From Thermodesulfobacteriota bacterium (lineage in GTDB: Bacteria; Desulfobacterota; Thermodesulfobacteria; Thermodesulfobacteriales; Thermodesulfobacteriaceae), in assembly GCA_030578315.1 (NCBI GenBank), contig JAUQQL010000020.1:1-33553 (forward strand): a DNA stretch of 33,553 bases. The letters run 5' to 3'. Made by a program: the position numbers and the translations under genes. Within the stretch, counting starts at the first letter, position 1. Every line of letters starts with the position of its first letter. This document shows positions 17,000 to 25,043 of the stretch, one piece after another. A model generated the notes under the pieces. The model was given only the letters and a program-made list of their open reading frames with translations, was not told the DNA's origin and searched no databases.

Positions 17000-17060
17000 A
17001 TAAAGATTAAAATACTTAATAAATAAAATTAATAAATGTCAATAAATAGAGGAAAAAGAA

Positions 17061-17975
17061 ATGAAAAAAGAAGAGTTGGTAGAAAAGATTTTGGAATTAA
17101 AGAGAAAAAGAAAAGCTATTATTTTAGCTCATAATTATCAACCTTGTGAAATTCAGGATATAGCAGACCTAAGGGGTGACTCTTTAGAGTTAAGTCTTAA
17201 AGCTAGTAAAACTGATGCTGAAGTAATAGTATTTTGTGGAGTTTTTTTTATGGGAGAAACTGCTAAGATAGTGTCTCCAAAAAAAAAGGTTCTTCTTCCC
17301 GTGTTAGATGTACCTTGTGAAATGGCTAACATGATTCTTCCTAAAGATGTTTTAGAATTAAAAGAAAAGTATCCTGATGCTCCAGTGGTTACCTATGTTA
17401 ATTCAACTGCTGAGGTTAAAGCTTTAAGTGATATATGTTGTACTTCGGCTAATGCTGTAAAAGTAGTGGGCACTTTTAAAGAAAAAAGAATTATAATGCT
17501 TCCGGATATGAATCTAGCTCAGTATACTCAAAGATTTTATCCCGATAAAGAAATTATTTTTGGAGATGGATTTTGTCCTTTTCACCATCTTTTAACTGCT
17601 AAAGAAGTTTTAGAGTGTAAAAAAAAATACCCTTCAGCTGTTTTTATTGCTCATCCAGAGTGTAAACCAGAAGTTATAGACTTAGCAGATTATACAGCCT
17701 CAACAAGTGGAATGTTAAAGCTTGCTAGAAGCTTACCTCATAAAGAATTTATTATAGGAACCGAAGTTGGACTTCTTTATCCTTTGGCTAAAGAAAATCC
17801 AGAAAAAAAGTTTTATCATCCTGCGCCTGATAAAATGGTTTGTCCTTCTATGAAAAAAATAGGTTTGAAAGAACTTTACGAAGCTTTAGCAGAACTTAAA
17901 TATGAAGTGATTCTTCCTGAGGAAATAATAAATAAAGCCTACAAAGCTGTGAAAAGAATGCTAGAGGTAGTTTAA
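17061..17975 (+). CDS. nadA: Quinolinate synthase
   Basis: 304 residues, the short NadA type. The three cluster cysteines stand at Cys86 (VPCEMANMI), Cys172 (GFCPFHH) and Cys261 (KMVCPSMK), holding the [4Fe-4S] cluster. Other family blocks are ILAHNYQPCEIQDIADLRGDSLELS, FCGVFFMGETAKI, VVTYVNSTAEVKALSDICCTSANA and EFIIGTEVGL. It condenses iminoaspartate with dihydroxyacetone phosphate to quinolinate for NAD synthesis; nadB and nadC are not in the window. GAGG precedes the ATG. An IS607 relic begins within a few bases of its stop codon, so any native 3' flank has been replaced. Confidence 0.96.
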   Translation: MKKEELVEKILELKRKRKAIILAHNYQPCEIQDIADLRGDSLELSLKASKTDAEVIVFCGVFFMGETAKIVSPKKKVLLPVLDVPCEMANMILPKDVLELKEKYPDAPVVTYVNSTAEVKALSDICCTSANAVKVVGTFKEKRIIMLPDMNLAQYTQRFYPDKEIIFGDGFCPFHHLLTAKEVLECKKKYPSAVFIAHPECKPEVIDLADYTASTSGMLKLARSLPHKEFIIGTEVGLLYPLAKENPEKKFYHPAPDKMVCPSMKKIGLKELYEALAELKYEVILPEEIINKAYKAVKRMLEVV

Positions 17976-18531
17976 GGTCTTAGCGATTAGTTTCTTAAAA
18001 TATTAACAATTATGAACAAGTGAGGTAAATTATTTTTATGAAGTTATCTGAGTATGCAAAGAAGAAAGGCTACTTACAAAGAAGATATTCAAGCACGTAC
18101 TTAAAAGTTGTAAAAATCTAAATTTAAAAGTGTGTCCATGCTTATGTATAGTAAGTGTGCTTGTAAGATTTGGACTTGGAGAATTAAGGAGCATGTAGCA
18201 ACTGTGGATATGTAGACAAAGAAAACAAAAAGACAAGAAGTGAGTTTGAGTGCAAGCTATGTGGTAGAAAACTTCATGCGGATGTGAATGTTAGCAGAAA
18301 CTTGTTTAACCGTGTTAAGTGGGGCTGGAGTTTACGCTGTATGGAGAAAGCCTTTGTTAAGCAGGTAAAGGAGTTTATAAAGAGCCTACTTGATGAGCGA
18401 TATAGGTGCCTCTGGAGCAAGAAACTGGGGCTGGTTGATAAAAACAGATACTTTCAGTCAGTTCCTAAACCTGAGGTGTGGATAGGTGTTCATATAAATG
18501 AGGTATTCGTCTACACTGAGGGATACTCTTT
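17976..18531 (+). mobile_element. IS607-family relic, copy 2 (internally deleted)
   Basis: About 555 bp lying exactly between the nadA stop and the rlmE start. The left end has GTCTTAGCGA as in copy 1, followed by the tnpA start (MKLSEYAKKKG, 18038-18070). A deletion then joins this to a tnpB piece (KKIFKHVLKSCKN), a second deletion leads to VLVRFGLGELR, and a third to the zinc-finger and C-terminal part. The right end AGGGATACTCTT (18519-18530) stops one base before the rlmE ATG. It differs at many positions from copy 1, so it is not a recent derivative of it. It cannot encode transposition proteins but keeps both ends and the region from which guide RNAs are made in related elements. Confidence 0.85.
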
Positions 18532-18535
18532 ATGA
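18193..18535 (+). pseudogene. tnpB: TnpB C-terminal fragment within the IS607 relic
   Basis: An open frame from about 18193 reads ACSNCGYVDKENKKTRSEFE, CKLCGRKLHADVNVSRNLF and QSVPKPEVWIGVHINEVFVYTEGYSL. This covers the four-cysteine zinc finger, the RuvC-III Asp (HADVN) and the complete C-terminus. The rest of TnpB is deleted. The frame stops at 18535, overlapping the rlmE start (TTATGA), so ribosomes finishing this fragment could re-initiate on rlmE. No start codon of its own is evident; a GTG at 18284 is possible. Confidence 0.75.
18517..18534 (+). promoter_or_regulatory. rlmE ribosome-binding site supplied by the IS607 right end
   Basis: GAGGGA at 18517-18522 sits about 9 bases before the rlmE ATG at 18532. 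The AGGGATACTCTT that contains it is shared with copy 1 and so belongs to the element, not to the native rlmE leader. Confidence 0.5.
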
Positions 18536-19131
18536 AATCTAATCCTTGGTTTGATAAGTGGGCTAAAAAGGCTAAAGAACTTGGATATCCTGCTCGGTCG
18601 GTTTTTAAACTTATTGAAATTCAAGAAAAATTTAAGATCCTTAAGGCAGGAGATACCGTGTTAGATTTAGGAGCTGCTCCTGGTTCGTGGTCTAAGTATG
18701 CTCATCAAGTAGTAGGTGAAAAAGGCAAAGTAATAGGGGTAGACTTAGAGGAAGTTAAGGTTAATTTTCCTAACTTTTTCTTTCTTAAAAAAAATATTTT
18801 TGAACTAAGTTCTGAGGAAGTAAAAGCCTTGGGAATTGAAAAAGTTGATGTAATTTTAAGCGATTTAGCTCCTAAAACCACAGGAAATAAGTGGGTGGAC
18901 CACATAAAGTCTGTAGAGCTGGTGGAAAAAGCTTTAGAAATTTCTACAGAACTCTTAAAAGAAGGAGGACATTTAGTGGCTAAAATTTTTGAAGGACCTC
19001 AAACACCACTTTTAAGAAAAAAGTTGGAAAAAATGTTTCAAAAAGTTAATCTTTTTAAGCCTAAAAGTTCAAGAAAAGAAAGTAAAGAAATTTTCTTTAT
19101 TGCTAAAAATTTTAAAAGAAGTTTTCTGTAA
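18532..19131 (+). CDS. rlmE: 23S rRNA 2'-O-ribose methyltransferase RlmE (FtsJ/RrmJ)
   Basis: 199 residues, typical for the family. The start region SNPWFDKWAKKAKELGYPAR leads to SVFKL with the first catalytic Lys. VLDLGAAPGSW is the S-adenosylmethionine loop (about 43-53). LSDLAPKTTG carries the catalytic Asp, HLVAKIFEG the second Lys and SSRKESKEIFFIAK the Glu, completing the K-D-K-E tetrad. It methylates the A-loop uridine (U2552 in E. coli numbering) of 23S rRNA, a modification tied to heat tolerance and large-subunit maturation. It begins immediately after the IS607 relic, so its original upstream DNA is gone. Confidence 0.95.
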   Translation: MKSNPWFDKWAKKAKELGYPARSVFKLIEIQEKFKILKAGDTVLDLGAAPGSWSKYAHQVVGEKGKVIGVDLEEVKVNFPNFFFLKKNIFELSSEEVKALGIEKVDVILSDLAPKTTGNKWVDHIKSVELVEKALEISTELLKEGGHLVAKIFEGPQTPLLRKKLEKMFQKVNLFKPKSSRKESKEIFFIAKNFKRSFL

Positions 19132-19196
19132 AGTATCTTTTAAAAAAAACTTCAAGTGCTAAATTAAATCTAAACTTATAAAAACAGGAGTTTATT

Positions 19197-20390
19197 TTGC
19201 GCTTTGTTCATACTTCTGATTGGCACTTAGGCAAGATTTTTTTTGGAAAAAAAATTTTAGAAGAACAAAAGAAGTTTTTTGAAAATAGTTTTTTTCCTCT
19301 TTTAAAAGACATCAAACCAGACCTTTTAGTGGTTACTGGAGATTTGGTTGATAAACCTGTTCCCGATTATGAAACATTAAAAATTTTGGAAGAAATTTTG
19401 CGTCAACTTTTTGAGTTTAAAATTCCTACTTATATAATTCTTGGGAATCACGATTCTAAAAGAATAAGTCTTTACAAGGATTTTTTGAAAACTTTTAACT
19501 TAATAATTGAAGACACTTTGACTTATTTCTTTAACCCTTTAGAATTTAAGTCTTATCAAAGCGAGAAGTTTTATTTTTACTTGTTTCCTTATACTTCTTT
19601 TTTTGAGCTCAAAGAATGGGTAGAAAGGATTTATAAAGATTCGTTTAAAAAAATTTTTACCTCTAAACCTCAGATATCTTTTAAAGATCTGTTGTTTTTT
19701 TTATTTTCTAAGCTAACTCTTAAAAAACCAGCTGTATTTTTAGGACACTTTGCAGTAGAAAAAAGTATCTTTAGCGGGGAAGAAGAGGCATTAAAGTGGA
19801 TAGGAGGAGAAGAGGTTTTTCCTGTTTTTCTTTTGAAGGACTTTGACTTGGTCTTTTTAGGCCACTTACATCGCCTTCAAAAAGTTGACCACTTCATTTA
19901 CTACTCAGGTTCTATAATGCCTTACAGTTTTGAAGAAGCTTCTTATAAAAAAGGAGTTTGGTTCATAGAAGTAAAAAATTCTCAAATTTTAAAAGCTGAA
20001 GAAATTTTTTTGGATTCTCCTTTACAACTTAAAGTAATTAGGGGATACTTTAGAGAACTTCTTTCTCACTCAAAAGAGACTGCTTATGTTAAAGTTATTT
20101 TAAAAGACTCGACCCCGGTTTATAATCCTTTTGAAAGGTTAAAAGTTAACTTTCCTAACTTAATAGCTTTAGAGTATGAAAATTTGTCAGAAAACGTTTC
20201 TACGGATATGGACAGTTTTTTAACATTAGAAGATATGTTTAAGGAAAAGGAAAAGATAGACCTTAACGAAGAAACTCTATTTGTAAACTTTTACAAGATG
20301 GTAGAAGGTAAAGATATTGATTCAAAGACTTTAGAGACTTTTAAAAAGTATATGGCTGATTTTAAAGAAAGATTAGAACAAAGGAGGTAA
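19197..20390 (+). CDS. sbcD: SbcD-like exonuclease subunit (Mre11-family metallophosphoesterase)
   Basis: 397 residues from a TTG preceded by AGGAG; no better start is available because the conserved FVHTSDWHLGK lies at residues 3-13. Phosphoesterase motifs follow in order: TSDWHLGK, VVTGDLVDKP, LGNHDSKR, FLGHFAVEKS and VFLGHLHRLQ, providing the Asp, His and Asn ligands of the two-metal site. YYSGSIMPYSFEE is also typical of SbcD. The C-terminal 120 residues would form the capping and SbcC-binding region. The partner ATPase gene sbcC, usually adjacent, is not in this window. The complex opens hairpins and trims DNA ends. The Shine-Dalgarno for dapB lies within its last codons. Confidence 0.88.
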   Translation: MRFVHTSDWHLGKIFFGKKILEEQKKFFENSFFPLLKDIKPDLLVVTGDLVDKPVPDYETLKILEEILRQLFEFKIPTYIILGNHDSKRISLYKDFLKTFNLIIEDTLTYFFNPLEFKSYQSEKFYFYLFPYTSFFELKEWVERIYKDSFKKIFTSKPQISFKDLLFFLFSKLTLKKPAVFLGHFAVEKSIFSGEEEALKWIGGEEVFPVFLLKDFDLVFLGHLHRLQKVDHFIYYSGSIMPYSFEEASYKKGVWFIEVKNSQILKAEEIFLDSPLQLKVIRGYFRELLSHSKETAYVKVILKDSTPVYNPFERLKVNFPNLIALEYENLSENVSTDMDSFLTLEDMFKEKEKIDLNEETLFVNFYKMVEGKDIDSKTLETFKKYMADFKERLEQRR

Positions 20391-20395
20391 GGAAT

Positions 20396-21202
20396 ATGGC
20401 TGTAAAGGCTATAGTAGCAGGTGCTGCAGGAAGGATGGGAAAAACTATTATTAATTTGATTTTTCAAAATAAAGACATAGACCTAGTAGGAGCTTTCGAG
20501 CATCCTGAACATCCTTCCGTAGGAAGGGATGTTGGAGAAGTAGTGGGACTTCCCAAGACAGGTATTATAATTGAAAACTCTCTGGAAAAAGTTATAGAAA
20601 AAGGGGAGGTAATTATTGATTTTACTTTTCACAAAGCTTCTCTTGAGCATGCAAGAATTAATGCTCATTATAAAAAAGCTATGGTTATCGGAACTACAGG
20701 GTTTAAAAAAGAAGAGTTAGCAGAAATTCATGAATTAGCTAAAAAAAATTTTCCTTTAGTTCAAGCTTATAATATGAGTATGGGAGTAAATCTTCTTTAT
20801 AAATTGGTAGAAATTGCTGCCCAAGTCTTAGGAGAAGGGTACGATATTGAAATTATAGAGGCTCATCACAGAATGAAAAAAGATGCTCCAAGTGGTACAG
20901 CTTTAAAGCTTGCAGAAGTAATTGTTAAAGCTTTAAAGAGAAGCGAAAAAGACCTTAGATTTTGTAGAGAGGGTTTAATAGGAGAAAGACCTTCTAATGA
21001 AATAGGTATTCAAACAATAAGAGGAGGAGATATAGTAGGGGAACACACAGTTTTATTTGCTGGAATGGGTGAAAGAATTGAACTTATTCATAGAGCAAGT
21101 TCTCGCGAAACTTTTGCAAGAGGAGCTATAAGGGCAGCTCTTTGGGTAGTAGGAAAAGAACCTGGGGTTTATGACATGCAGGATGTTTTAGGATTGAAAT
21201 AA
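20396..21202 (+). CDS. dapB: 4-hydroxy-tetrahydrodipicolinate reductase
   Basis: 268 residues, normal for DapB. The N-terminal Rossmann motif is VAGAAGRMGKTII (about 8-20). VIDFTFHKASLEHA and VIGTTGFKKEE mark the cofactor pocket. EIIEAHHRMKKDAPSGTALKL contains the catalytic His and Lys, and RGGDIVGEHTVLFAG follows. It reduces the DapA product on the path to meso-diaminopimelate and lysine, linking it to murI and the lytic transglycosylase through peptidoglycan. GGAGGTAAGG just before the ATG, within the end of sbcD, is a strong ribosome-binding site. Confidence 0.96.
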   Translation: MAVKAIVAGAAGRMGKTIINLIFQNKDIDLVGAFEHPEHPSVGRDVGEVVGLPKTGIIIENSLEKVIEKGEVIIDFTFHKASLEHARINAHYKKAMVIGTTGFKKEELAEIHELAKKNFPLVQAYNMSMGVNLLYKLVEIAAQVLGEGYDIEIIEAHHRMKKDAPSGTALKLAEVIVKALKRSEKDLRFCREGLIGERPSNEIGIQTIRGGDIVGEHTVLFAGMGERIELIHRASSRETFARGAIRAALWVVGKEPGVYDMQDVLGLK

Positions 21203-21226
21203 TTCTTAGGTAAATCTCATTAAAAA

Positions 21227-21979
21227 ATGAAAGAGTTATTCAAAAAACATTCAGGATTAAAAGAAGTTCGTTTTATTTTGGCTGTAGGAAGTGGTAAAGG
21301 TGGGGTAGGGAAATCTACACTTTGTGCTATGCTTTCTCTAGCTTTAAGAGAAACTGGATATTATGTAGGAATTTTTGATTTGGATTTTTATGGACCTAAT
21401 GTAGGTATTTTATTGGGGGTTGAAAAAGAAAGACCACTGATAGAATTTGGGAAAATTAAACCTGTTATTACCGAAGGAATTAAAATATTGAGTTTAGCTC
21501 CCTTTGTTTCAGAAAAAGAGGGTATTTTTATGCGTGGACCTATGGCTCAGTCCTTAGTTAGAGAGCTTGCGGAGAAAACCGAATGGGGTCCTTTAGACTT
21601 TTTAATTCTAGACCTACCTCCTGGAACAGGAGATATATTTCTTACAGTGCTAGATTTAATACCTTTAGATGGATTTATTCTGGTAACCACAGCTCATAAA
21701 CTAGCTCTTTCAGATACCAAAAGAACCTACAATCTTTTGAAAGAGAATAAGGTTCCAGTTTTAGGAATAATTAAAAACATGAAAAACCTTTGGAAAGAAG
21801 GTGAGGAATGGGAAGCTTTTTTAAACGAAGAAAAATTAAACTGTCTTCTAGAAATTCCCTTTCTTAAAAGTTTTTCTGAAAAAGAAAATCTAAAAAATTT
21901 GACCGAAGTTTTAGAAGTAAAAGAAATTTTAAAAACTTTAAGCAATAAAATTTTAGAAAAAGTTTTTAGAATTCATTAA
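21227..21979 (+). CDS. Mrp/NBP35-family P-loop ATPase without the CxxC motif
   Basis: 250 residues. AVGSGKGGVGKSTL is the deviant Walker A typical of Mrp/ApbC Fe-S carriers and MinD relatives (about 20-33). FDLDFYGPNVGILLG, RGPMAQSLVRELAEKTEW, LDFLILDLPPGTGD and LVTTAHKLALSDTKRT are the standard Mrp blocks. Family members that hold a bridging Fe-S cluster have a CPxC-type pair after the NM motif. Here the segment reads IKNMKNLWKEGEEWEAF and has no such pair; only isolated cysteines occur. It may therefore be an ATPase that does not carry a cluster, or it may act with a partner. The following DUF4213/DUF364 gene starts 8 nt downstream. No clear Shine-Dalgarno is present. Confidence 0.85.
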   Translation: MKELFKKHSGLKEVRFILAVGSGKGGVGKSTLCAMLSLALRETGYYVGIFDLDFYGPNVGILLGVEKERPLIEFGKIKPVITEGIKILSLAPFVSEKEGIFMRGPMAQSLVRELAEKTEWGPLDFLILDLPPGTGDIFLTVLDLIPLDGFILVTTAHKLALSDTKRTYNLLKENKVPVLGIIKNMKNLWKEGEEWEAFLNEEKLNCLLEIPFLKSFSEKENLKNLTEVLEVKEILKTLSNKILEKVFRIH

Positions 21980-21986
21980 GTTAGCC

Positions 21987-22730
21987 ATGGAGTTTTATAG
22001 TAAATTGGTAGAAATTTCTTTACCTTTAGCAAGGGCTAAAAAAATAAAAAGAGTTTGCGTAGGGCTAAGTTGTGTAGTGGTAGAACTTGAAAAAGAAGGA
22101 ACAGGACTTGTATCTACAAACTGGGACTATTCTCAACCTCTTATAGAACTAGAAGATGAGATACATTTTTGGAATGCTCCTGCTGATGTAGTTATCAAAA
22201 AGTATTTTTCTACACATCCTATAGAAGTTTCTGTTGCCCTGGCAACTATTAATGCAGTTTTTTCTCTTTTGAGTAATTCTAATCAAAAAGCAGTTATTAA
22301 AGACCCTTTTTCGGAAATAGAACTTTCTTCTAAAGACGAGATACTTATGATAGGATATTTTGAAGAACTTTTTAGTAAACTAAAAAGTAAAGTTAAAAAA
22401 ATTTGGGTTTTAGAAAAAGACTGGGAAATTATAGGTTTTAAAATTCCTCCACCGGAGAGAATAAAACTAGCTATAGTTAGTTCTTTTTTACTTTTAACTA
22501 AAAGTTTAGAAAAAGTTTTGACAAAAATAGAAAGTGTTCCAGAAATAATCCTTACGGGACTTGAAACACCACTTAATCCAGAAATTTTTGAAAATACTCC
22601 GGTTACTTGGCTTTGGGGATTTAGAGTAAAAGATGCAGAGGGACTATTCAGAAGGGTATGTGAAGGAAAGGGGACATCTTCTTTTTTAAAGTCAGGGGTC
22701 ATAGAAAGAGTTGGAATAAAGGTAAAATGA
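21987..22730 (+). CDS. DUF4213/DUF364-type putative metal-chelation protein
   Basis: 247 residues. The N-terminal half (FYSKLVEISLPLARAKKIKRVCVGLSCVVVEL) resembles DUF4213, which often precedes DUF364. In the middle lies ALATINAVFSLLSN. The C-terminal half has ILMIGYFEEL, WVLEKDWEI, EIILTGLETPLNPEIFENTPVTWLWG and VCEGKGTSSFL, in the order and spacing I associate with DUF364 (the GPSTPLSP-like strand and the EGxG turn). The family has been proposed to bind heavy metals from structure, without firm biochemical proof. Its close spacing after an Mrp-like ATPase, and overlap (ATGA) with a small membrane protein, suggests a metal-related trio, but this is inference. The family assignment is from memory of its motifs. 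Confidence 0.65.
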   Translation: MEFYSKLVEISLPLARAKKIKRVCVGLSCVVVELEKEGTGLVSTNWDYSQPLIELEDEIHFWNAPADVVIKKYFSTHPIEVSVALATINAVFSLLSNSNQKAVIKDPFSEIELSSKDEILMIGYFEELFSKLKSKVKKIWVLEKDWEIIGFKIPPPERIKLAIVSSFLLLTKSLEKVLTKIESVPEIILTGLETPLNPEIFENTPVTWLWGFRVKDAEGLFRRVCEGKGTSSFLKSGVIERVGIKVK

Positions 22731-23026
22731 AAAAAAAGGAATATGTAAAATATTTTCTTCTTTTGATTTTTTGGTTTTTATTTAGTTTGCGTACCGATTA
22801 TCCTACGTTTTATAAAAACTTTTGGGAAACTTTGAGGTTGTTTCTTTCTTCTGGACTTTTTGGTTTAGGCTTAACTATTATTTTAAATGGTTTGAGAGTG
22901 AAATTTGGCAAACCGGCTTTTTCTAGATACAAATTTTTAGAAATTTTTTTTTGGCTAGCTCTTATTACTGCTGCTGCAGGATTTTTTGAACATTATTTAA
23001 AACTAGGGTCAAAATTTAAATTTTAA
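22727..23026 (+). CDS. Small membrane protein of unknown function
   Basis: 99 residues, starting with ATGA overlapping the DUF364 stop. Three hydrophobic segments are visible: YFLLLIFWFLFSL (about 9-21), LFLSSGLFGLGLTIILNGL (about 38-56) and EIFFWLALITAAAGFFEHYL (about 72-91), with Lys/Arg-rich ends. I recognise no family. The N-terminal MKKKEY and C-terminal KLGSKFKF are basic. Overlap with the preceding gene suggests they are translated together. It ends 9 nt before murI. Confidence 0.75.
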   Translation: MKKKEYVKYFLLLIFWFLFSLRTDYPTFYKNFWETLRLFLSSGLFGLGLTIILNGLRVKFGKPAFSRYKFLEIFFWLALITAAAGFFEHYLKLGSKFKF

Positions 23027-23035
23027 TAAAAGAAT

Positions 23036-23833
23036 ATGATAGGAATTTTTGATTCAGGACTTGGAGGGCTTACGGTAGTTAAAGAAATTTTAAAACACAT
23101 TCCTCATTACAAAATTATTTACTTTGGAGACACTGCTAGAACACCTTACGGAACTAAAAGTGCTGAAACAGTTATTCGTTATGCTATTGAAAATACTCAA
23201 TTTTTATTAGAAAAGGGAGCTAAAGTAATAGTAGTTGCCTGTCATACTGTTTCAAGCACAGCAATATCACTTTTAAAAAGCCGATTTCCTGAAGTTCCTT
23301 TTTTTGAAGTAGTAAGTCCTTCTATGAAAAAGGCTTTAAAATTGACTAAAAATAAAAAAATAGGCTTAATAGGAACGAGAACTACGGTAGAAAGTGGTAT
23401 ATATGAAAAACTTTTTAAAGAGGTTGATCCAGAAATTAAGCTCTATTCTAATCCTGCTCCTCTTTTAGTTCCTTTAATTGAAGAAGGATGGTTAAAAAAA
23501 CCCGAAACTAGAAAGATAGTAAAAAAGTACTTAATTCCTTTAAAAATGAGGGGAATTGATACTCTTATTTTGGGCTGCACTCACTATCCTTTGATTAAAA
23601 AACTTATTCAAGAAAAAGCAGGTAAAAGGATAAAGCTTGTTGACCCCTCGGAGGAAGTAGCTATAGAAGTTAAAAACTTTATAGAAGTTCACTCTGAATT
23701 AATTGAAAAATTTTTTTCTAACCCAGGTGAGGAATTAGAAATTTATGTTTCTGATATTACGGCGCACTTTGCTAAAATAGCTCAACTTTTTTTAGGAAGA
23801 AAGGTAGTTTTAAAGAAGATAAATTGGGAGTAA
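23036..23833 (+). CDS. murI: Glutamate racemase
   Basis: 265 residues, typical for MurI. GIFDSGLGGLTVV (3-15) carries the catalytic Asp-Ser. YFGDTARTPYGTKS follows. VVACHTVSS contains the first catalytic Cys (Cys69), and LILGCTHYPLI the second (Cys181) with its His. The common form of the first motif is ACNT; this protein has His in place of Asn. It converts L- to D-glutamate for peptidoglycan. An alternative reading as an aspartate or hydantoin racemase does not fit the length and motifs. It is followed 4 nt later by argD. Confidence 0.95.
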   Translation: MIGIFDSGLGGLTVVKEILKHIPHYKIIYFGDTARTPYGTKSAETVIRYAIENTQFLLEKGAKVIVVACHTVSSTAISLLKSRFPEVPFFEVVSPSMKKALKLTKNKKIGLIGTRTTVESGIYEKLFKEVDPEIKLYSNPAPLLVPLIEEGWLKKPETRKIVKKYLIPLKMRGIDTLILGCTHYPLIKKLIQEKAGKRIKLVDPSEEVAIEVKNFIEVHSELIEKFFSNPGEELEIYVSDITAHFAKIAQLFLGRKVVLKKINWE

Positions 23834-23837
23834 GAAG

Positions 23838-25025
23838 ATGGGTTATTTAGTAGAAATGGGAGAACTTTTTTTAGCAGGTAATTATCGGAGAGAACCTTTG
23901 GCTTTTGTAAAAGGAAGTGGAACAAGACTTTTTACTGAAGACGGAGATGAATACTTAGACTTTACTGCCGGTATAGCGGTATGTAACTTAGGGCACTCTC
24001 ATCCAGAATTAATAGAAGTTCTTAAAACTCAAGCTCAACTCGTGTGGCACACTTCTAATCTTTATTACACAGCTCCTCAAGCTAAGTTAGCTAAAAAATT
24101 AGTTGAACAATCTTTTGCTGAAAGAGTTTTTTTTGCCAACAGTGGTGCAGAAGCAATAGAAGCTAGTTTAAAGCTAGCCAGGCGTTGGAGTTACGAAAAC
24201 TTTGGAAGTGAAAAAAATCAGTTTGTAGCCTTAAAAAATTCTTTTCACGGAAGAACTTTGGGAGCACTTTCTGTTACTGGACAACCACACTACTGGGAAG
24301 GTTTTCAGCCTCTAATTCCAGGAGTAATCTTTGTACCTCCTAACGATAAAAAAGCTTTGAAAGAAGTTTTTAACGAAAAAATATGTGCAGTAATTTTAGA
24401 ACTTATACAAGGAGAAGGAGGAGTTTATCTTTTAGAAAAGGATTATGTAACTTTGGCTAAAGAACTTTGTTTAAAATATAATGCTCTTTTAATTTTAGAT
24501 GAGATACAGACTGGAATTGGAAGAACAGGAAAACTTTTTGCTTATGAATACTGGGAAGTGGAACCGGATATAATGTGTTTAGCTAAGGCTTTAGCTAATG
24601 GTCTTCCTCTTTCAGCTATGTTAGCTAGGGAAGATGTGATGTCTGCTCTAAAACCAGGAACTCACGCCTCCACCTTTGGAGGAAATCCTTTGGCTTGCGC
24701 AGTTGCTCTTAAAGTTTTAGAAATAGTTGCTGAACCAACTTTTTTAAAAGAAGTAGCCTTAAAAGGAAAAGTTTTAAAAGAAAAATTAGAAGACCTCAAA
24801 AATAAACACCCAAACCTGATTAAAGAAGTAAGAGGATTGGGACTCCTTATAGGTATAGAATTTTACTTAGATGCCAAGCCTATTTATGAAAAATTTTTAA
24901 AAAGAAAAATTTTAACCACTATGCCTAAATCAAATATTATTAGACTTACACCTCCTTTAATTTTGAACTACAGGGAAATTGATTACTTTGTGAATAATTT
25001 TAAAGAAATTTTAAAAGAAATTTAA
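23838..25025 (+). CDS. argD: Acetylornithine aminotransferase
   Basis: 395 residues, class III PLP aminotransferase. Landmarks are LDFTAGIAVCNLGHSHPEL near the N-terminus, FFANSGAEAIEASLKLARRW, FHGRTLGALSVTGQPHY, LILDEIQTGIGRTGKLFAYE with the conserved Asp-Glu, MCLAKALANGLPLSAML with the PLP-binding Lys, and STFGGNPLACAVALKVLE. The EIQTGIGRTG form and length match ArgD over GabT or HemL. It acts in arginine synthesis (N-acetylornithine step) and may also serve as DapC in lysine synthesis, as known for other ArgD enzymes. argC is in the minus-strand operon at 29094-30128. Confidence 0.93.
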   Translation: MGYLVEMGELFLAGNYRREPLAFVKGSGTRLFTEDGDEYLDFTAGIAVCNLGHSHPELIEVLKTQAQLVWHTSNLYYTAPQAKLAKKLVEQSFAERVFFANSGAEAIEASLKLARRWSYENFGSEKNQFVALKNSFHGRTLGALSVTGQPHYWEGFQPLIPGVIFVPPNDKKALKEVFNEKICAVILELIQGEGGVYLLEKDYVTLAKELCLKYNALLILDEIQTGIGRTGKLFAYEYWEVEPDIMCLAKALANGLPLSAMLAREDVMSALKPGTHASTFGGNPLACAVALKVLEIVAEPTFLKEVALKGKVLKEKLEDLKNKHPNLIKEVRGLGLLIGIEFYLDAKPIYEKFLKRKILTTMPKSNIIRLTPPLILNYREIDYFVNNFKEILKEI

Positions 25026-25043
25026 AAAAAGGAGGTTTCTAAA

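Noticed and set aside
22283-22702. 139-codon minus-strand frame inside the DUF364-type gene
   Set aside because: It is antisense to a gene with clear motifs; composition is Ser/Phe-rich as expected from the opposite strand of AT-rich coding DNA.
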